A DNA stretch of 64,000 nt from assembly GCA_965279125.1 (NCBI GenBank), contig CBDIHL010000038.1, positions 124,001 to 188,000 on the forward strand, given 5' to 3'. Both the position numbers and the translations under genes were made by a program. This DNA is from Dinoroseobacter sp965279125. Lineage in GTDB: Bacteria > Pseudomonadota > Alphaproteobacteria > Rhodobacterales > Rhodobacteraceae. The notes under the pieces were generated by a model. It had not been told where the DNA came from, did no database searches, and saw nothing but the letters and a program-made list of their open reading frames with translations. How positions within the stretch are numbered: the first letter of the stretch is position 1; every line of letters begins with the position of its first letter. Below are positions 1 through 7,983 of this stretch, one piece after another.

Positions 1-31
1 CCTGCAAAACCTGAGTAAATGGGGACCTCAG

Positions 32-736
32 ATGAAAATACGCGCTTTGATCGGCATGGTTGTCGCACTTTTTATGCTATCCGCTTGCGTCGATGGCGTT
101 CCGGGTGTCGTGAGCAAGGCGGGGAAAACACCTGCTGAAATCAAACTGGAACAAGATGCTCAGGCATTGAACAAACAGTCTCGGAGTATTGTTGTCCGAA
201 ATACTGTTCAGGGTGCACTCGTCGGAGCCGCTGTCGGCTGTGGTATTGGACTGCTGCTCGGCGGTGATGAAGGCGCATGTTTGCGCGGCGCGGCTGTCGG
301 TGGCATTGCCGGTGGCGTTGGCGGCAATGCCGTTGGTCAGCAAGCCGCAGCGGCCAATCGCGAACTGGTTAAGCGCGATGAAGTGCTTGCGAACCTGCGG
401 CGCGTTTCAGGAGGTTTGACCGATGTCGAGCGTCAATTGCGGGCTGTCATTCGGTCGCAGAATTCGGAAATCCGGTCGTTGCGTCGCCAAGCCTCGGCAG
501 GTCAAATATCTGATTCTGCTGTGAGATCGCGGATCCGGTCGATCAACTCCAACCGCTCGGCAGTGTCGGCAACTCTTGGTCGGACCGAAGCAAACATGGC
601 CAACACAACGAACGAGATCAACCAAGCGCGTCAACAGGGCCAGCGAAACCTTGGCGCTCTGAGAAATGCATCGTCAAGCACCAAGAACCGGATCGCGCGT
701 GCGCGCAGCTCCATACGGACGGTTGCTGCCGACTAA
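32..736 (+). CDS. Glycine-zipper, coiled-coil lipoprotein of unknown function
   Basis: This 234-residue protein has a lipoprotein signal peptide with lipobox L16-S-A-C19, so the mature protein should be lipidated at Cys19 and face the periplasm. Residues about 60-105 are very rich in Gly, Ala and Val with repeated small residues (glycine-zipper type), which could insert in or pack against a membrane. The rest (about 110-234) is Arg/Ser/Asn-rich and predicted from composition to be helical or coiled coil. A GGGGA ribosome-binding site lies 6 bases before the ATG. It is the first complete gene of a 13-gene co-directional run of phospho-signalling genes. By position it could do what TagQ does in the Pseudomonas pathway (outer-membrane anchor for the sensor), but I see no sequence evidence for homology to TagQ. 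Function not recognised. Confidence 0.75.
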   Translation: MKIRALIGMVVALFMLSACVDGVPGVVSKAGKTPAEIKLEQDAQALNKQSRSIVVRNTVQGALVGAAVGCGIGLLLGGDEGACLRGAAVGGIAGGVGGNAVGQQAAAANRELVKRDEVLANLRRVSGGLTDVERQLRAVIRSQNSEIRSLRRQASAGQISDSAVRSRIRSINSNRSAVSATLGRTEANMANTTNEINQARQQGQRNLGALRNASSSTKNRIARARSSIRTVAAD

Positions 737-825
737 GACGTGGCAATGCCTCAACCCAATCGCAGATTTTCAAAAGTCTGCGGTTGGCAAGACTCTCTTT
801 AATCATAGGCAAGGATGGTGTCCCG

Positions 826-1290
826 ATGGCTCCTAAACGTATTATTTTTCCGGTGGTCGCAACAGGATTTCTACTCTCAGGTTGTGTAACGGGCGATACG
901 AACCCCGCAACGGCGGGATTGTTTGATAACATAAATAACTTGCGCAGCGGCGAATATGACCGACAAATTCGCGCCAAAGACGCCGAAGCCGCAGCGATTA
1001 CGGCAGCCAATAATCGGAGCCAATCTAACGTCGCCGCCTTGCGCAGTGAGAGAGCCTCGAATGCCGCCTTGATTTCATCGCTGCGCGCAGAAATTGCTGG
1101 CGTCCGCCAAGAAATCTCGCGGGTGCGTGCGCGGGTTAGGTCTGACCCAAGTAAGGTATCGCGTCTGAGCCAGTTTGAACGGCAACTCGGTGGCGTGGAA
1201 GCGGATGTGAACCGTGGCAACGTCTCCCAAGCGACAAGTCGTGAGCTGAGCACAATTCGCTCGTCTGTGCGTGCTTTGGCCGCAAGCTAG
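826..1290 (+). CDS. Small coiled-coil lipoprotein of unknown function
   Basis: The 154-residue product starts at ATG 826, preceded by an AAGGATGG-type ribosome-binding site; an upstream TTG at 784 is less likely because it lacks one and would bury the signal peptide. A lipobox L17-S-G-C20 predicts lipidation at Cys20. The mature part is almost entirely Ala/Arg/Ser/Glu-rich heptad-like helix, probably a coiled coil about 100 residues long. It follows the glycine-zipper lipoprotein by 89 bases, and both end in a similar Ser-Arg-Thr-x-Ala-Ala-type tail, suggesting they may be distantly related or act together. It is a candidate lipoprotein partner of the downstream envelope sensor complex. Function not recognised. 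Confidence 0.72.
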   Translation: MAPKRIIFPVVATGFLLSGCVTGDTNPATAGLFDNINNLRSGEYDRQIRAKDAEAAAITAANNRSQSNVAALRSERASNAALISSLRAEIAGVRQEISRVRARVRSDPSKVSRLSQFERQLGGVEADVNRGNVSQATSRELSTIRSSVRALAAS

Positions 1291-1341
1291 CGGGCAGATG
1301 ATGCGCGCCCATTCAGATTTTTGAGATATCGGAGCCTATCT

Positions 1342-2970
1342 GTGGAATACGCAAGAAAGTGCCTGCTTGGCATAACCGTAATTGCTGCTGCGTCCATTGC
1401 ATCTGCGGTTGGTGCCTTTGCGCAGGAACGTGTGACAACTGGCGAGCAGACCCGATATCCGGCCGAAGGGCTTGCCATTATTGATTGCGACCCGTCACCA
1501 CCTGCGCCCGAAGACAGTTGCGTCGTTCGGATGCCTCCGAAGAATATACGTCAGGGTGGCATTACGTTTTCCAATGCCGCCTCTGAGGGCGCGGGCTTCG
1601 ACTATTTTACAGGCGGAGATAACGGCTTTCCAAGCGAGCTCGTCGCCTCCGCAACGGCTATCGTTCTTGATATCACCTCCGGTCCGCGCGGTTTGCGGCA
1701 AGCGCGTTGGGAGACTGAGCGCGACTATGTCATAGAGTTTATCGAAGCACTGCCAGATGATGGCCTGGTCGCGGTCTATTTCCTAGATGATGAGTTGGAC
1801 TTGCGTCTTGGCTTTACCAGCCAGAAGCGGCGCGCTGTCGACCTGATTTCGGGGCTAGATCAGCTTGAGGGCCGCAACACTGTTCTGGGAACGAACCTTG
1901 TGGACGTGATCGAAAGCGTTGGTCGACGTGACGATATCTTGCTGAAGAACGTCGTGCTGATTAGCGATGGTGAAGATGAAGCGCCTATCTTGTCCGGCAC
2001 TGAAATCGCTGATGTGGCCATTCGCGAAGGCGTCACCTTGTCAACAATGGCAACGATTTGGCGGCGCGCTGGCGGCACCAGTTCAAACTCGGAAACACGC
2101 AGTACCGCGACCGCAACTTTGCGGGAAATGACGCGCAGGACATTGGGCACGCATGAAGTCATAGAGACATTCGACAGCACAGCCGGTGCCGAAGCCGCGA
2201 CGCGGTTTGCGAAAGATTTTGCCACTTCCATCGGTGAGTCTGGTCTGATTTTGCCGGATGGCGATCCCGTTTCTGCAGACATTAATCTGACTTATGGCAC
2301 TCCGGTGATCGGGCGCCCCGGCGAGTTTGACACACAAGTTGCAACCGTATCGTTCGTTGCGTCTACGGCGAATACTGAAGCTACGCCTGAACCTACTGTC
2401 ACCGAAGCAGAGCCGGCTGAGGTAACGACTGGATTTGCAGGGTTTCCTTGGGGCTTTGAGGAGACAACTGTCTATGCAATCGCAGCTGCAATCGCGGCAC
2501 TTTTGTTGTTCTTGCTTCTGTTTCTCATCCTTGGACGCCGCAATCGCGACGAGGCTGACGATAACGGCGTAGAGGATGGTGGTTTTGGTGATGGTCCGGG
2601 TTCAGACGAAACAAAAGACAAAACAGAAAGGATTGATGAAGATCCACCCGTATCGCCCCCTCCACCAGCGCGTGAACCTTGGGCCTACTTTGTCAGGCAA
2701 GATACTGGTGACCGTTTGCCGATCTATGGGCGCAGGGCCAAAATCGGTCGAAGCTCAGAAAACGAGGTCGCCTTCCGAGATGACGACAACACTGTCTCGA
2801 GGTTTCACGCTGAACTGGATGTCACTGGGAAGAACCAGATGATGTTGTCGGACACCAACAGTGCAAACAAGACCTTCGTGAACGGCAAAGAAGTGAAATC
2901 TGCGACGCAGATCAAATCCGGAGACATCGTTGCCTTCGGAGACCGAGAAACGAAGTTCATCATTCGTTAA
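1342..2970 (+). CDS. Transmembrane vWA-FHA protein
   Basis: The 542-residue protein starts at GTG 1342, which has a GGAG site 7 bases upstream; the in-frame TTG at 1321 has none. A signal peptide with a likely cut after Ala27 is followed by a periplasmic von Willebrand A domain (about residues 105-290), a Pro/Glu/Thr-rich linker, one membrane helix (about 375-400), an acidic linker and a C-terminal cytoplasmic FHA domain (about 450-541) with the Gly-Arg-Ser, Ser-Arg-x-His and Asn-Gly signature residues. The first metal-site motif, normally DxSxS, reads D110-I-T-S-G, so one serine is lost; a later Ser-Asp-Gly-Glu-Asp segment is retained. Topology suggests it links a periplasmic ligand or partner to phosphothreonine binding inside the cell. 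It lies 51 bases after the lipoprotein gene and 41 before the next FHA gene. Confidence 0.85.
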   Translation: MEYARKCLLGITVIAAASIASAVGAFAQERVTTGEQTRYPAEGLAIIDCDPSPPAPEDSCVVRMPPKNIRQGGITFSNAASEGAGFDYFTGGDNGFPSELVASATAIVLDITSGPRGLRQARWETERDYVIEFIEALPDDGLVAVYFLDDELDLRLGFTSQKRRAVDLISGLDQLEGRNTVLGTNLVDVIESVGRRDDILLKNVVLISDGEDEAPILSGTEIADVAIREGVTLSTMATIWRRAGGTSSNSETRSTATATLREMTRRTLGTHEVIETFDSTAGAEAATRFAKDFATSIGESGLILPDGDPVSADINLTYGTPVIGRPGEFDTQVATVSFVASTANTEATPEPTVTEAEPAEVTTGFAGFPWGFEETTVYAIAAAIAALLLFLLLFLILGRRNRDEADDNGVEDGGFGDGPGSDETKDKTERIDEDPPVSPPPPAREPWAYFVRQDTGDRLPIYGRRAKIGRSSENEVAFRDDDNTVSRFHAELDVTGKNQMMLSDTNSANKTFVNGKEVKSATQIKSGDIVAFGDRETKFIIR

Positions 2971-3011
2971 GTGAACCAGCGCAGTCGACTGCGCAAATAA
3001 GGAACAAGGCC

Positions 3012-3656
3012 ATGGCTGGTAAGAAAGATGATCTTCACGACGAAACATCGCGTTGGATTTTCGACGACGATGAAACGGGGACCGACCGCGCCACGGAAGA
3101 TGCTGGCTTCACCAGCCATCTTGATGGTCCGCCGGATATGACACCACCTCCATTTGGGGGAGGCAGTTCCGCGTCCACGGTCGTCATTGGCGGCGGTTCA
3201 GACGGCACCGTGATCGGAGGCCTCACAGGTCTGGGCGAGGACGAAGACAACGTTGCGGACGATCCTGTTGTAGGCTGGCTTGTCGTCGTCAAAGGCAAGG
3301 GCATTGGCCATTCGATCCCCCTTGGACCGGGTATTAACAGCGTCGGTCGGGATAGCTCAGAACGCGCACCCATCCCGTTTGGCGACACGCGAATTTCAAG
3401 CAAAGATCATGTGAAGATTGTCTATGACAATCAGGCGCGCGGCTTTTTGATTGCACCGGGATCCGGCAAAAACCCAACGCGTTTGGAACTTGCACCGACC
3501 GAGAAAGGTCCTCGTAGCACAATTGTCATGGTGGCGCAGCCTTTGGAAAGCTACGCGGTGATCCAACTGAGCGAGAAAACATCGGTGCGTTTTGTGGCCT
3601 TCTGCAACGAGGGTTTTGATTGGAGTGACGTGATCGACGAAGACGAGGCTAGCTAA
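3012..3656 (+). CDS. Soluble FHA-domain protein
   Basis: This 214-residue protein lacks a signal peptide or membrane helix and should be cytoplasmic. The first 85 residues are acidic, Gly/Thr-rich and probably disordered, with several Thr residues next to acidic ones that could be kinase targets. Residues about 85-200 form an FHA-like domain: G112-R-D-S is the phosphopeptide-binding Gly-Arg-x-Ser motif and S129/S130-x-x-H133 the second conserved motif. The domain is divergent after that point. It sits 2 bases before the phosphatase gene, an arrangement also seen for Fha-type targets near PppA/PpkA in T6SS clusters. I infer that it is a phosphorylation-dependent adaptor or output of the kinases encoded downstream. 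Confidence 0.82.
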   Translation: MAGKKDDLHDETSRWIFDDDETGTDRATEDAGFTSHLDGPPDMTPPPFGGGSSASTVVIGGGSDGTVIGGLTGLGEDEDNVADDPVVGWLVVVKGKGIGHSIPLGPGINSVGRDSSERAPIPFGDTRISSKDHVKIVYDNQARGFLIAPGSGKNPTRLELAPTEKGPRSTIVMVAQPLESYAVIQLSEKTSVRFVAFCNEGFDWSDVIDEDEAS

Positions 3657-3658
3657 GC

Positions 3659-4834
3659 ATGATCCCGGTCCATGGTCGGCAAAGCATCGGTCAACGAAAA
3701 TCTCAACAAGATGCGTATGAAATTGTTTTCGACAACGACAAGGATCCTGCGACCAACACGCTCATGCTGTTATCTGACGGCATGGGCGGACATGTTGGCG
3801 GTGAGATCGCCAGCAATATTGCGATAAAGTCGTTTGCAAAGCACTTCACCGAAATCTCCTCAGCAACACGTCCATCGGTGCGCCTGCGTGAGGCGCTCGA
3901 TTACGCGAATGCATCTATTGCGGGTCGGATAAAGGCAGAGCCAGACCTGTCTGGGATGGGATGTACCCTGATTGCCGGCCTGAAACTTGGCGATAAGTTT
4001 CATTGGGTCAGCGTCGGGGACAGCATCGTCTATTTGTATCGAGGCGGAAAACTCAAGCGGATCAACGCGGATCATTCCGTCTATGGTGAACTGATCGAAC
4101 TTGTCCGCCAAGGCAAATTAGACAAGGCCGAAGCGGATCAAAATCCTCGCAGACATGCTTTGCGGTCCGCATTGATCGGTGGCAAAATCTCACTCGTAGA
4201 TACAAACGCAGTCGAACTTCAGCACAACGATCTTGTTCTCCTGGCGAGTGATGGGCTGGACACGCTTCAAGAGGCTGAAATCAAGCGATTGTTAGCGGCT
4301 GATAAGTTAACGGATGTTCGCACGCTCTCGGCGCTTCTGCTGACTGCTGTTGAAGAGAAGCGTAAGCCACGCCAGGACAACACGACGGTTATCGTATATC
4401 GCCATCAGACTGGCAGTGCGAGCACGCTCGCAGGCTCTTCCGTTTGGAGCGGCGGCGCGTCCGATGATCCGCGTCCCGGCAAACGCGGCATGTTAATTGC
4501 GGGCATTGTTGGAAGTGCGCTCGCTCTGGCCGTGCTCATCTACCTGGTTGCCTTTGGCGGGCGTCAAGAGCCAGTCGTTATCGCCCCTCCGCCTGCTGTC
4601 GAGCCTACGGAAGAAAACAGTTTTTCCGGTGAGATTGGTGGATCTGACCGCGGCGATACGCAAACCGAAGGGATTGTGGGGGACGAAGAGTCCGCCGAGG
4701 AGGACATAGCACCTTCCGAGGACGCTGAAAGTGACGTTCAAGTTGCACCCGACACCGAGCAAGACCCCCCAGCAGATGCTGAGGGCGTGACGGCCGAAGA
4801 CGAAGAGACTTCTGCGGACGGTCAAGGAGAGTAG
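3659..4834 (+). CDS. Membrane-anchored PP2C-type Ser/Thr phosphatase
   Basis: The 391-residue protein is a metal-dependent PP2C phosphatase. The metal-binding aspartates are visible: D18 in the N-terminal RxxQD motif, D40-G-M-G-G, D198-G in the SDG motif and D240-N in the final QDN motif. The catalytic domain spans about residues 1-250. Unlike the small soluble PppA/Stp1 proteins it continues into a linker, one membrane helix (about 278-299) and a very acidic tail of about 90 residues that would face the periplasm. It presumably reverses Thr phosphorylation by the two kinases of this operon. The gene starts 2 bases after the FHA gene and ends 3 bases before a kinase gene, so translation is probably coupled. 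Catalytic identity is certain from motifs; the target is inferred. Confidence 0.92.
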   Translation: MIPVHGRQSIGQRKSQQDAYEIVFDNDKDPATNTLMLLSDGMGGHVGGEIASNIAIKSFAKHFTEISSATRPSVRLREALDYANASIAGRIKAEPDLSGMGCTLIAGLKLGDKFHWVSVGDSIVYLYRGGKLKRINADHSVYGELIELVRQGKLDKAEADQNPRRHALRSALIGGKISLVDTNAVELQHNDLVLLASDGLDTLQEAEIKRLLAADKLTDVRTLSALLLTAVEEKRKPRQDNTTVIVYRHQTGSASTLAGSSVWSGGASDDPRPGKRGMLIAGIVGSALALAVLIYLVAFGGRQEPVVIAPPPAVEPTEENSFSGEIGGSDRGDTQTEGIVGDEESAEEDIAPSEDAESDVQVAPDTEQDPPADAEGVTAEDEETSADGQGE

Positions 4835-4837
4835 ACC

Positions 4838-5986
4838 ATGTCGATGGAACAGTCTCCTCCGCTGCCGATCGGAGAAGTCGTCGCTCAGGGGCGCTTTCGG
4901 ATTGCTTCCGTTCTTGGACGCGGCGCATTTGGAATAACTTATGAAGCGGTGCGCACAAGAGATGGAAAGCGTTTCGCGATAAAGGAATACCTGCCGTTCA
5001 AGACCTGCAGGCGGATGAACAAAGGTATTGTGCGTCCGTTGCCCGGCAAAGAAGCTGAGTTCGAGAAAGGCAAAGAAGTCTTTTATGAAGAAGCGCACAT
5101 CTTAAGAAGCCTTCCGCGTCAGAGGGGGCTGGTAAAGGTTATTGGGGCCTCCGAGCGCAAAGGAACGTATTTGTGCATGATGGAGTTCATCGAAGGCAAG
5201 ACGATCAAAGAGCTGGTGCCAATGCTTGTTCAGCAGCATTCGCATGTCCCCGAAGAGATTATTCGCCAGTTCGTTTACCTGCTATCTGCCGCATTGCATT
5301 CCGTTCATACGAAAGCGCGACTGACCCACCGCGATATCAAGCCCGACAACATCATGATCCGCAAGTCGAACCGCGAACCGGTTCTCATTGATTTTGGTGC
5401 TGCGCGCCCCTTGGATCGGCATGTTGATATCCCTGACATGTATACGCCCCCCTATGCGGCGATTGAGCAGTTCAGCGTCCGCAAGACAGGCTACAATCAG
5501 GATGCCAAAATAGGTCCTTGGACGGATCTTTTTGGCCTGTCCCTCGTTCTTTATGAAATGATGAGCCAAAGCTTGCCATTGCCGTCACATCAGCGGTGGG
5601 CTGCTTTGAAAGAAACCGGGAAAGATCCTTATGTTCCGATCCGAGAGAACCTCGCGCGCAATCGAATAAAGGCGACCTATTCTGACGACTTGCTTGATCT
5701 CATTGATCGAGGGTGTCGATTGCTTCCGCATCAAAGGCCTCGCACTGCGAAAGAGTTTGCAAAAGCCTTGGGGCGCCCGCGCGAGACAGCCGAAGCCGGT
5801 GCACAGCACCAAAAGGAAGAAACGCGCATTATCGCAATTTGGACCGAAGGAGAGGCCGACGATAACCCGGTTGTCAGCCGTCTGCTTAGGATTTGGGAAC
5901 GTGGCAAGCTTTTCTGGATCATTCTCATCCTCGCAGGTGCTGTGACCATCTTTTCCTACCTCTATGGTGCGGGGGTTTTTGAATGA
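4838..5986 (+). CDS. Tail-anchored Ser/Thr protein kinase
   Basis: The 382-residue product is a Hanks-type kinase with an intact catalytic set: glycine loop G27-R-G-A-F-G, Lys49 in FAIK, H164-R-D-I-K168-P-D-N171 and D185-F-G. The kinase domain fills about residues 18-320. A linker with basic and acidic patches leads to one C-terminal membrane helix (about 355-375) and only about seven residues outside, so it is a tail-anchored kinase with essentially no extracytoplasmic sensor. It therefore probably depends on partners for signal input. AAGGAG stands 8 bases before the ATG, within the end of the phosphatase gene, and its stop overlaps the next start by 4 bases. It could phosphorylate the FHA proteins encoded on either side. 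Confidence 0.92.
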   Translation: MSMEQSPPLPIGEVVAQGRFRIASVLGRGAFGITYEAVRTRDGKRFAIKEYLPFKTCRRMNKGIVRPLPGKEAEFEKGKEVFYEEAHILRSLPRQRGLVKVIGASERKGTYLCMMEFIEGKTIKELVPMLVQQHSHVPEEIIRQFVYLLSAALHSVHTKARLTHRDIKPDNIMIRKSNREPVLIDFGAARPLDRHVDIPDMYTPPYAAIEQFSVRKTGYNQDAKIGPWTDLFGLSLVLYEMMSQSLPLPSHQRWAALKETGKDPYVPIRENLARNRIKATYSDDLLDLIDRGCRLLPHQRPRTAKEFAKALGRPRETAEAGAQHQKEETRIIAIWTEGEADDNPVVSRLLRIWERGKLFWIILILAGAVTIFSYLYGAGVFE

Positions 5987-7266
5987 TCAGGTCATTAGCG
6001 ATCTCCGTTGTGCTGTTTTTGATGTCGGTTATTCAGGTCTCGGGCCAAGATTTTGCTGAGCTGGGTCAGCGTGCTGAGAACGCTGTTGGTCGGGTGCTCA
6101 ATATCGTCGGAGACCGTGCGAGAGGATCCGGCACAGGTTTTGTGATCGGTGAGGCCGCGGAACGCGGCAGTTACTTCATGATTACCAACGAGCACGTCGT
6201 GGCGGATGCGTCTGCCTTGGTTGTTGGCTTTCGCAATGACGATGAGGTCGTCATTTTCCGGGCGCGCGTTCTTAGAGAATCCGTTGGATACGATCTTGCC
6301 TTGTTGCTGATCACCGCTCCATCCGATCCGTCGTTTCGGCCCGATAGTCTTAAGCTTGCAAACCGGGAGCTTGTGCGCGGCGAACCCTTGTTTGCGCTAG
6401 GCTTTCCGGGCGCATCACAAATTTTGGCGACTGGCCGAGATCAGGTTGGCGCGTACACACCGACCCTCACAACAGGCTCCATCAGCAAGGTATATGAAGG
6501 CACATGGGGGCGGGGCCAGGCTCTCGAATTGGTTGAGCATTCGACAACGATCAACCCGGGCAATTCCGGCGGGCCGTTGATGGACGCCTGTGGGCATGTC
6601 GTTGGCGTGAACTCTGCGGGGCTGACTGAGCAGAACAATACGTTTTTGGCATCCTCACCCAATGCCGTTCGTGAGTTTCTGATCGGATCGAATGTCGCCT
6701 TTGATAACAGCAGTTCTTGCAACCCCGACAGCCTTTTAAGCTACCTATCGAACCGCAACGCGCTTTGGGTCGGATTGGCCTTCCTCGCCGTTGCAACCGT
6801 GATGATGGTCGCGATTGATCGCGCAAATGGGGGCGGGGGAGCGCGCGCTGTGCGGCGCGTGTTGGTGATGCGGGTTCCGGCTCAAACCCCACGACGTGCC
6901 CCGAAAGCCGCGCCTAGAAAGACCCCCGAGCGGGCTGCCAAATCGACACGCGATAAGGCGGTTCTAAAGGTTGTAGCGCCGGGTCTTGGCATGACGGTTC
7001 CGCGCAAACTCACCAATCGAAATCTGGGCTCACAGGTCATCATCGGACGTTCATCAGAAGCCGATATTCAGATCGATAACTCACAGCTGAGCCGAAAGCA
7101 TGCGGCGCTCAGCCTGCAAGATCGCAAGCTTTTTATCGAAGACTTGGGCTCTTCAAACGGTGTGAGCGTGGATGGCGTTAAACTGGCCGCCAATGTTAAA
7201 CGCCAGATTAACACCAGCTCAAAGATAGAGCTGGGAGGGCAAGCGCTTGTCCTGTCACGGCCCTAG
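5983..7266 (+). CDS. Periplasmic trypsin-like protease fused to a cytoplasmic FHA domain
   Basis: The 427-residue protein has a signal peptide (about 1-21), a trypsin-like (S1/HtrA-type) domain with a complete triad H71 (TNEHVV), D104 (GYDLALL) and S195 (GNSGGP), one membrane helix (about 260-278), a strongly basic Pro/Lys/Arg linker consistent with a cytoplasmic side, and a C-terminal FHA domain (about 340-425) with G354-R-S-S, S370-R-K-H373 and N392-G. No PDZ domain is present, unlike DegP. This is an inside-out link: phosphothreonine binding in the cytoplasm may position or switch a protease in the periplasm, or cleavage outside may be reported inside. Substrate unknown. Its ATG overlaps the kinase stop by 4 bases, so the two are probably made together. 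Confidence 0.88.
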   Translation: MIRSLAISVVLFLMSVIQVSGQDFAELGQRAENAVGRVLNIVGDRARGSGTGFVIGEAAERGSYFMITNEHVVADASALVVGFRNDDEVVIFRARVLRESVGYDLALLLITAPSDPSFRPDSLKLANRELVRGEPLFALGFPGASQILATGRDQVGAYTPTLTTGSISKVYEGTWGRGQALELVEHSTTINPGNSGGPLMDACGHVVGVNSAGLTEQNNTFLASSPNAVREFLIGSNVAFDNSSSCNPDSLLSYLSNRNALWVGLAFLAVATVMMVAIDRANGGGGARAVRRVLVMRVPAQTPRRAPKAAPRKTPERAAKSTRDKAVLKVVAPGLGMTVPRKLTNRNLGSQVIIGRSSEADIQIDNSQLSRKHAALSLQDRKLFIEDLGSSNGVSVDGVKLAANVKRQINTSSKIELGGQALVLSRP

Positions 7267-7275
7267 TGAATACGC

Positions 7276-7983
7276 ATGTCATACGCGTTAGAGATCAAAA
7301 ATGTCGGCGTTCACCTCAGTTCTACATTCGCGGTTGTGATTGAGGACTTTTCATTGAGCCGTGGCGAGACTGTTGTCTTAGATGCGCCAAGCGGAACCGG
7401 AAAAAGCACGGCCTTGGCATTGATTTCAGGCGCGATCGCGCATGATGAGTTCCCCAGTTGGCGTCATGTTATCGGTGGGAGACCGGTCACATCAGCGACC
7501 GCGCGGTCAGAATACGCGGCCTCCAAATCAATCGGGTTTGTGTTGCAAACAAGCAAGCTGGTTCCATTCTTATCGGTCCGCGAAAACATCGTCTTGCCAA
7601 GTCATGTGCAGGCCGAGCGATTTGAAACCTCTTGGTTTGAGTTTCTGGTTGGCAGCCTTGGAATTGCTGATTTGTTGGAACGCCATCCCAGCGAAATATC
7701 GATTGGGCAGCGGCAGCGCGTCTCGATTGCACGCGCCATGCTGGGACAACCGACCGTTTTGCTGCTGGACGAGCCTGTTTCAGCTTTAGACCCCAACAAC
7801 GTCACCAAAGTGGAGGAACTGATCCAATTGCTGGCCACCGAAGCGCAGTGCGGTGTGGTGTTGGCCAGTCACCAAGCCCACCGTGGAGTCTTCGACCAAG
7901 AACCACGCGCGCACCATAGTGTCGTCGAACATGACGGCATCAGCTATAGCGTCTTTCGGCGCGATCCGGCTGGCCGCCAATGA
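7276..7983 (+). CDS. ABC transporter ATP-binding protein (LolD/MacB-like, TagT-like)
   Basis: The 235-residue ATPase carries a Walker A at residues 37-45 (A-P-S-G-T-G-K-S-T, with Ala replacing the usual first Gly), Q-loop near Q91, a signature ISIGQ (141-145), Walker B ending D165-E166 and H199. Length and family match ATPases that pair with FtsX-like mechanotransmission permeases such as LolD and MacB. The partner permease starts within its stop codon (4-base overlap). With the SUMF1-fold gene that follows, the pair matches the TagS-TagT/TagR set of Pseudomonas T6SS regulation. It more likely powers a conformational signal across the envelope than transports a solute. No strong ribosome-binding site is visible, so it may rely on reinitiation 9 bases after the protease gene. 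Confidence 0.85.
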   Translation: MSYALEIKNVGVHLSSTFAVVIEDFSLSRGETVVLDAPSGTGKSTALALISGAIAHDEFPSWRHVIGGRPVTSATARSEYAASKSIGFVLQTSKLVPFLSVRENIVLPSHVQAERFETSWFEFLVGSLGIADLLERHPSEISIGQRQRVSIARAMLGQPTVLLLDEPVSALDPNNVTKVEELIQLLATEAQCGVVLASHQAHRGVFDQEPRAHHSVVEHDGISYSVFRRDPAGRQ

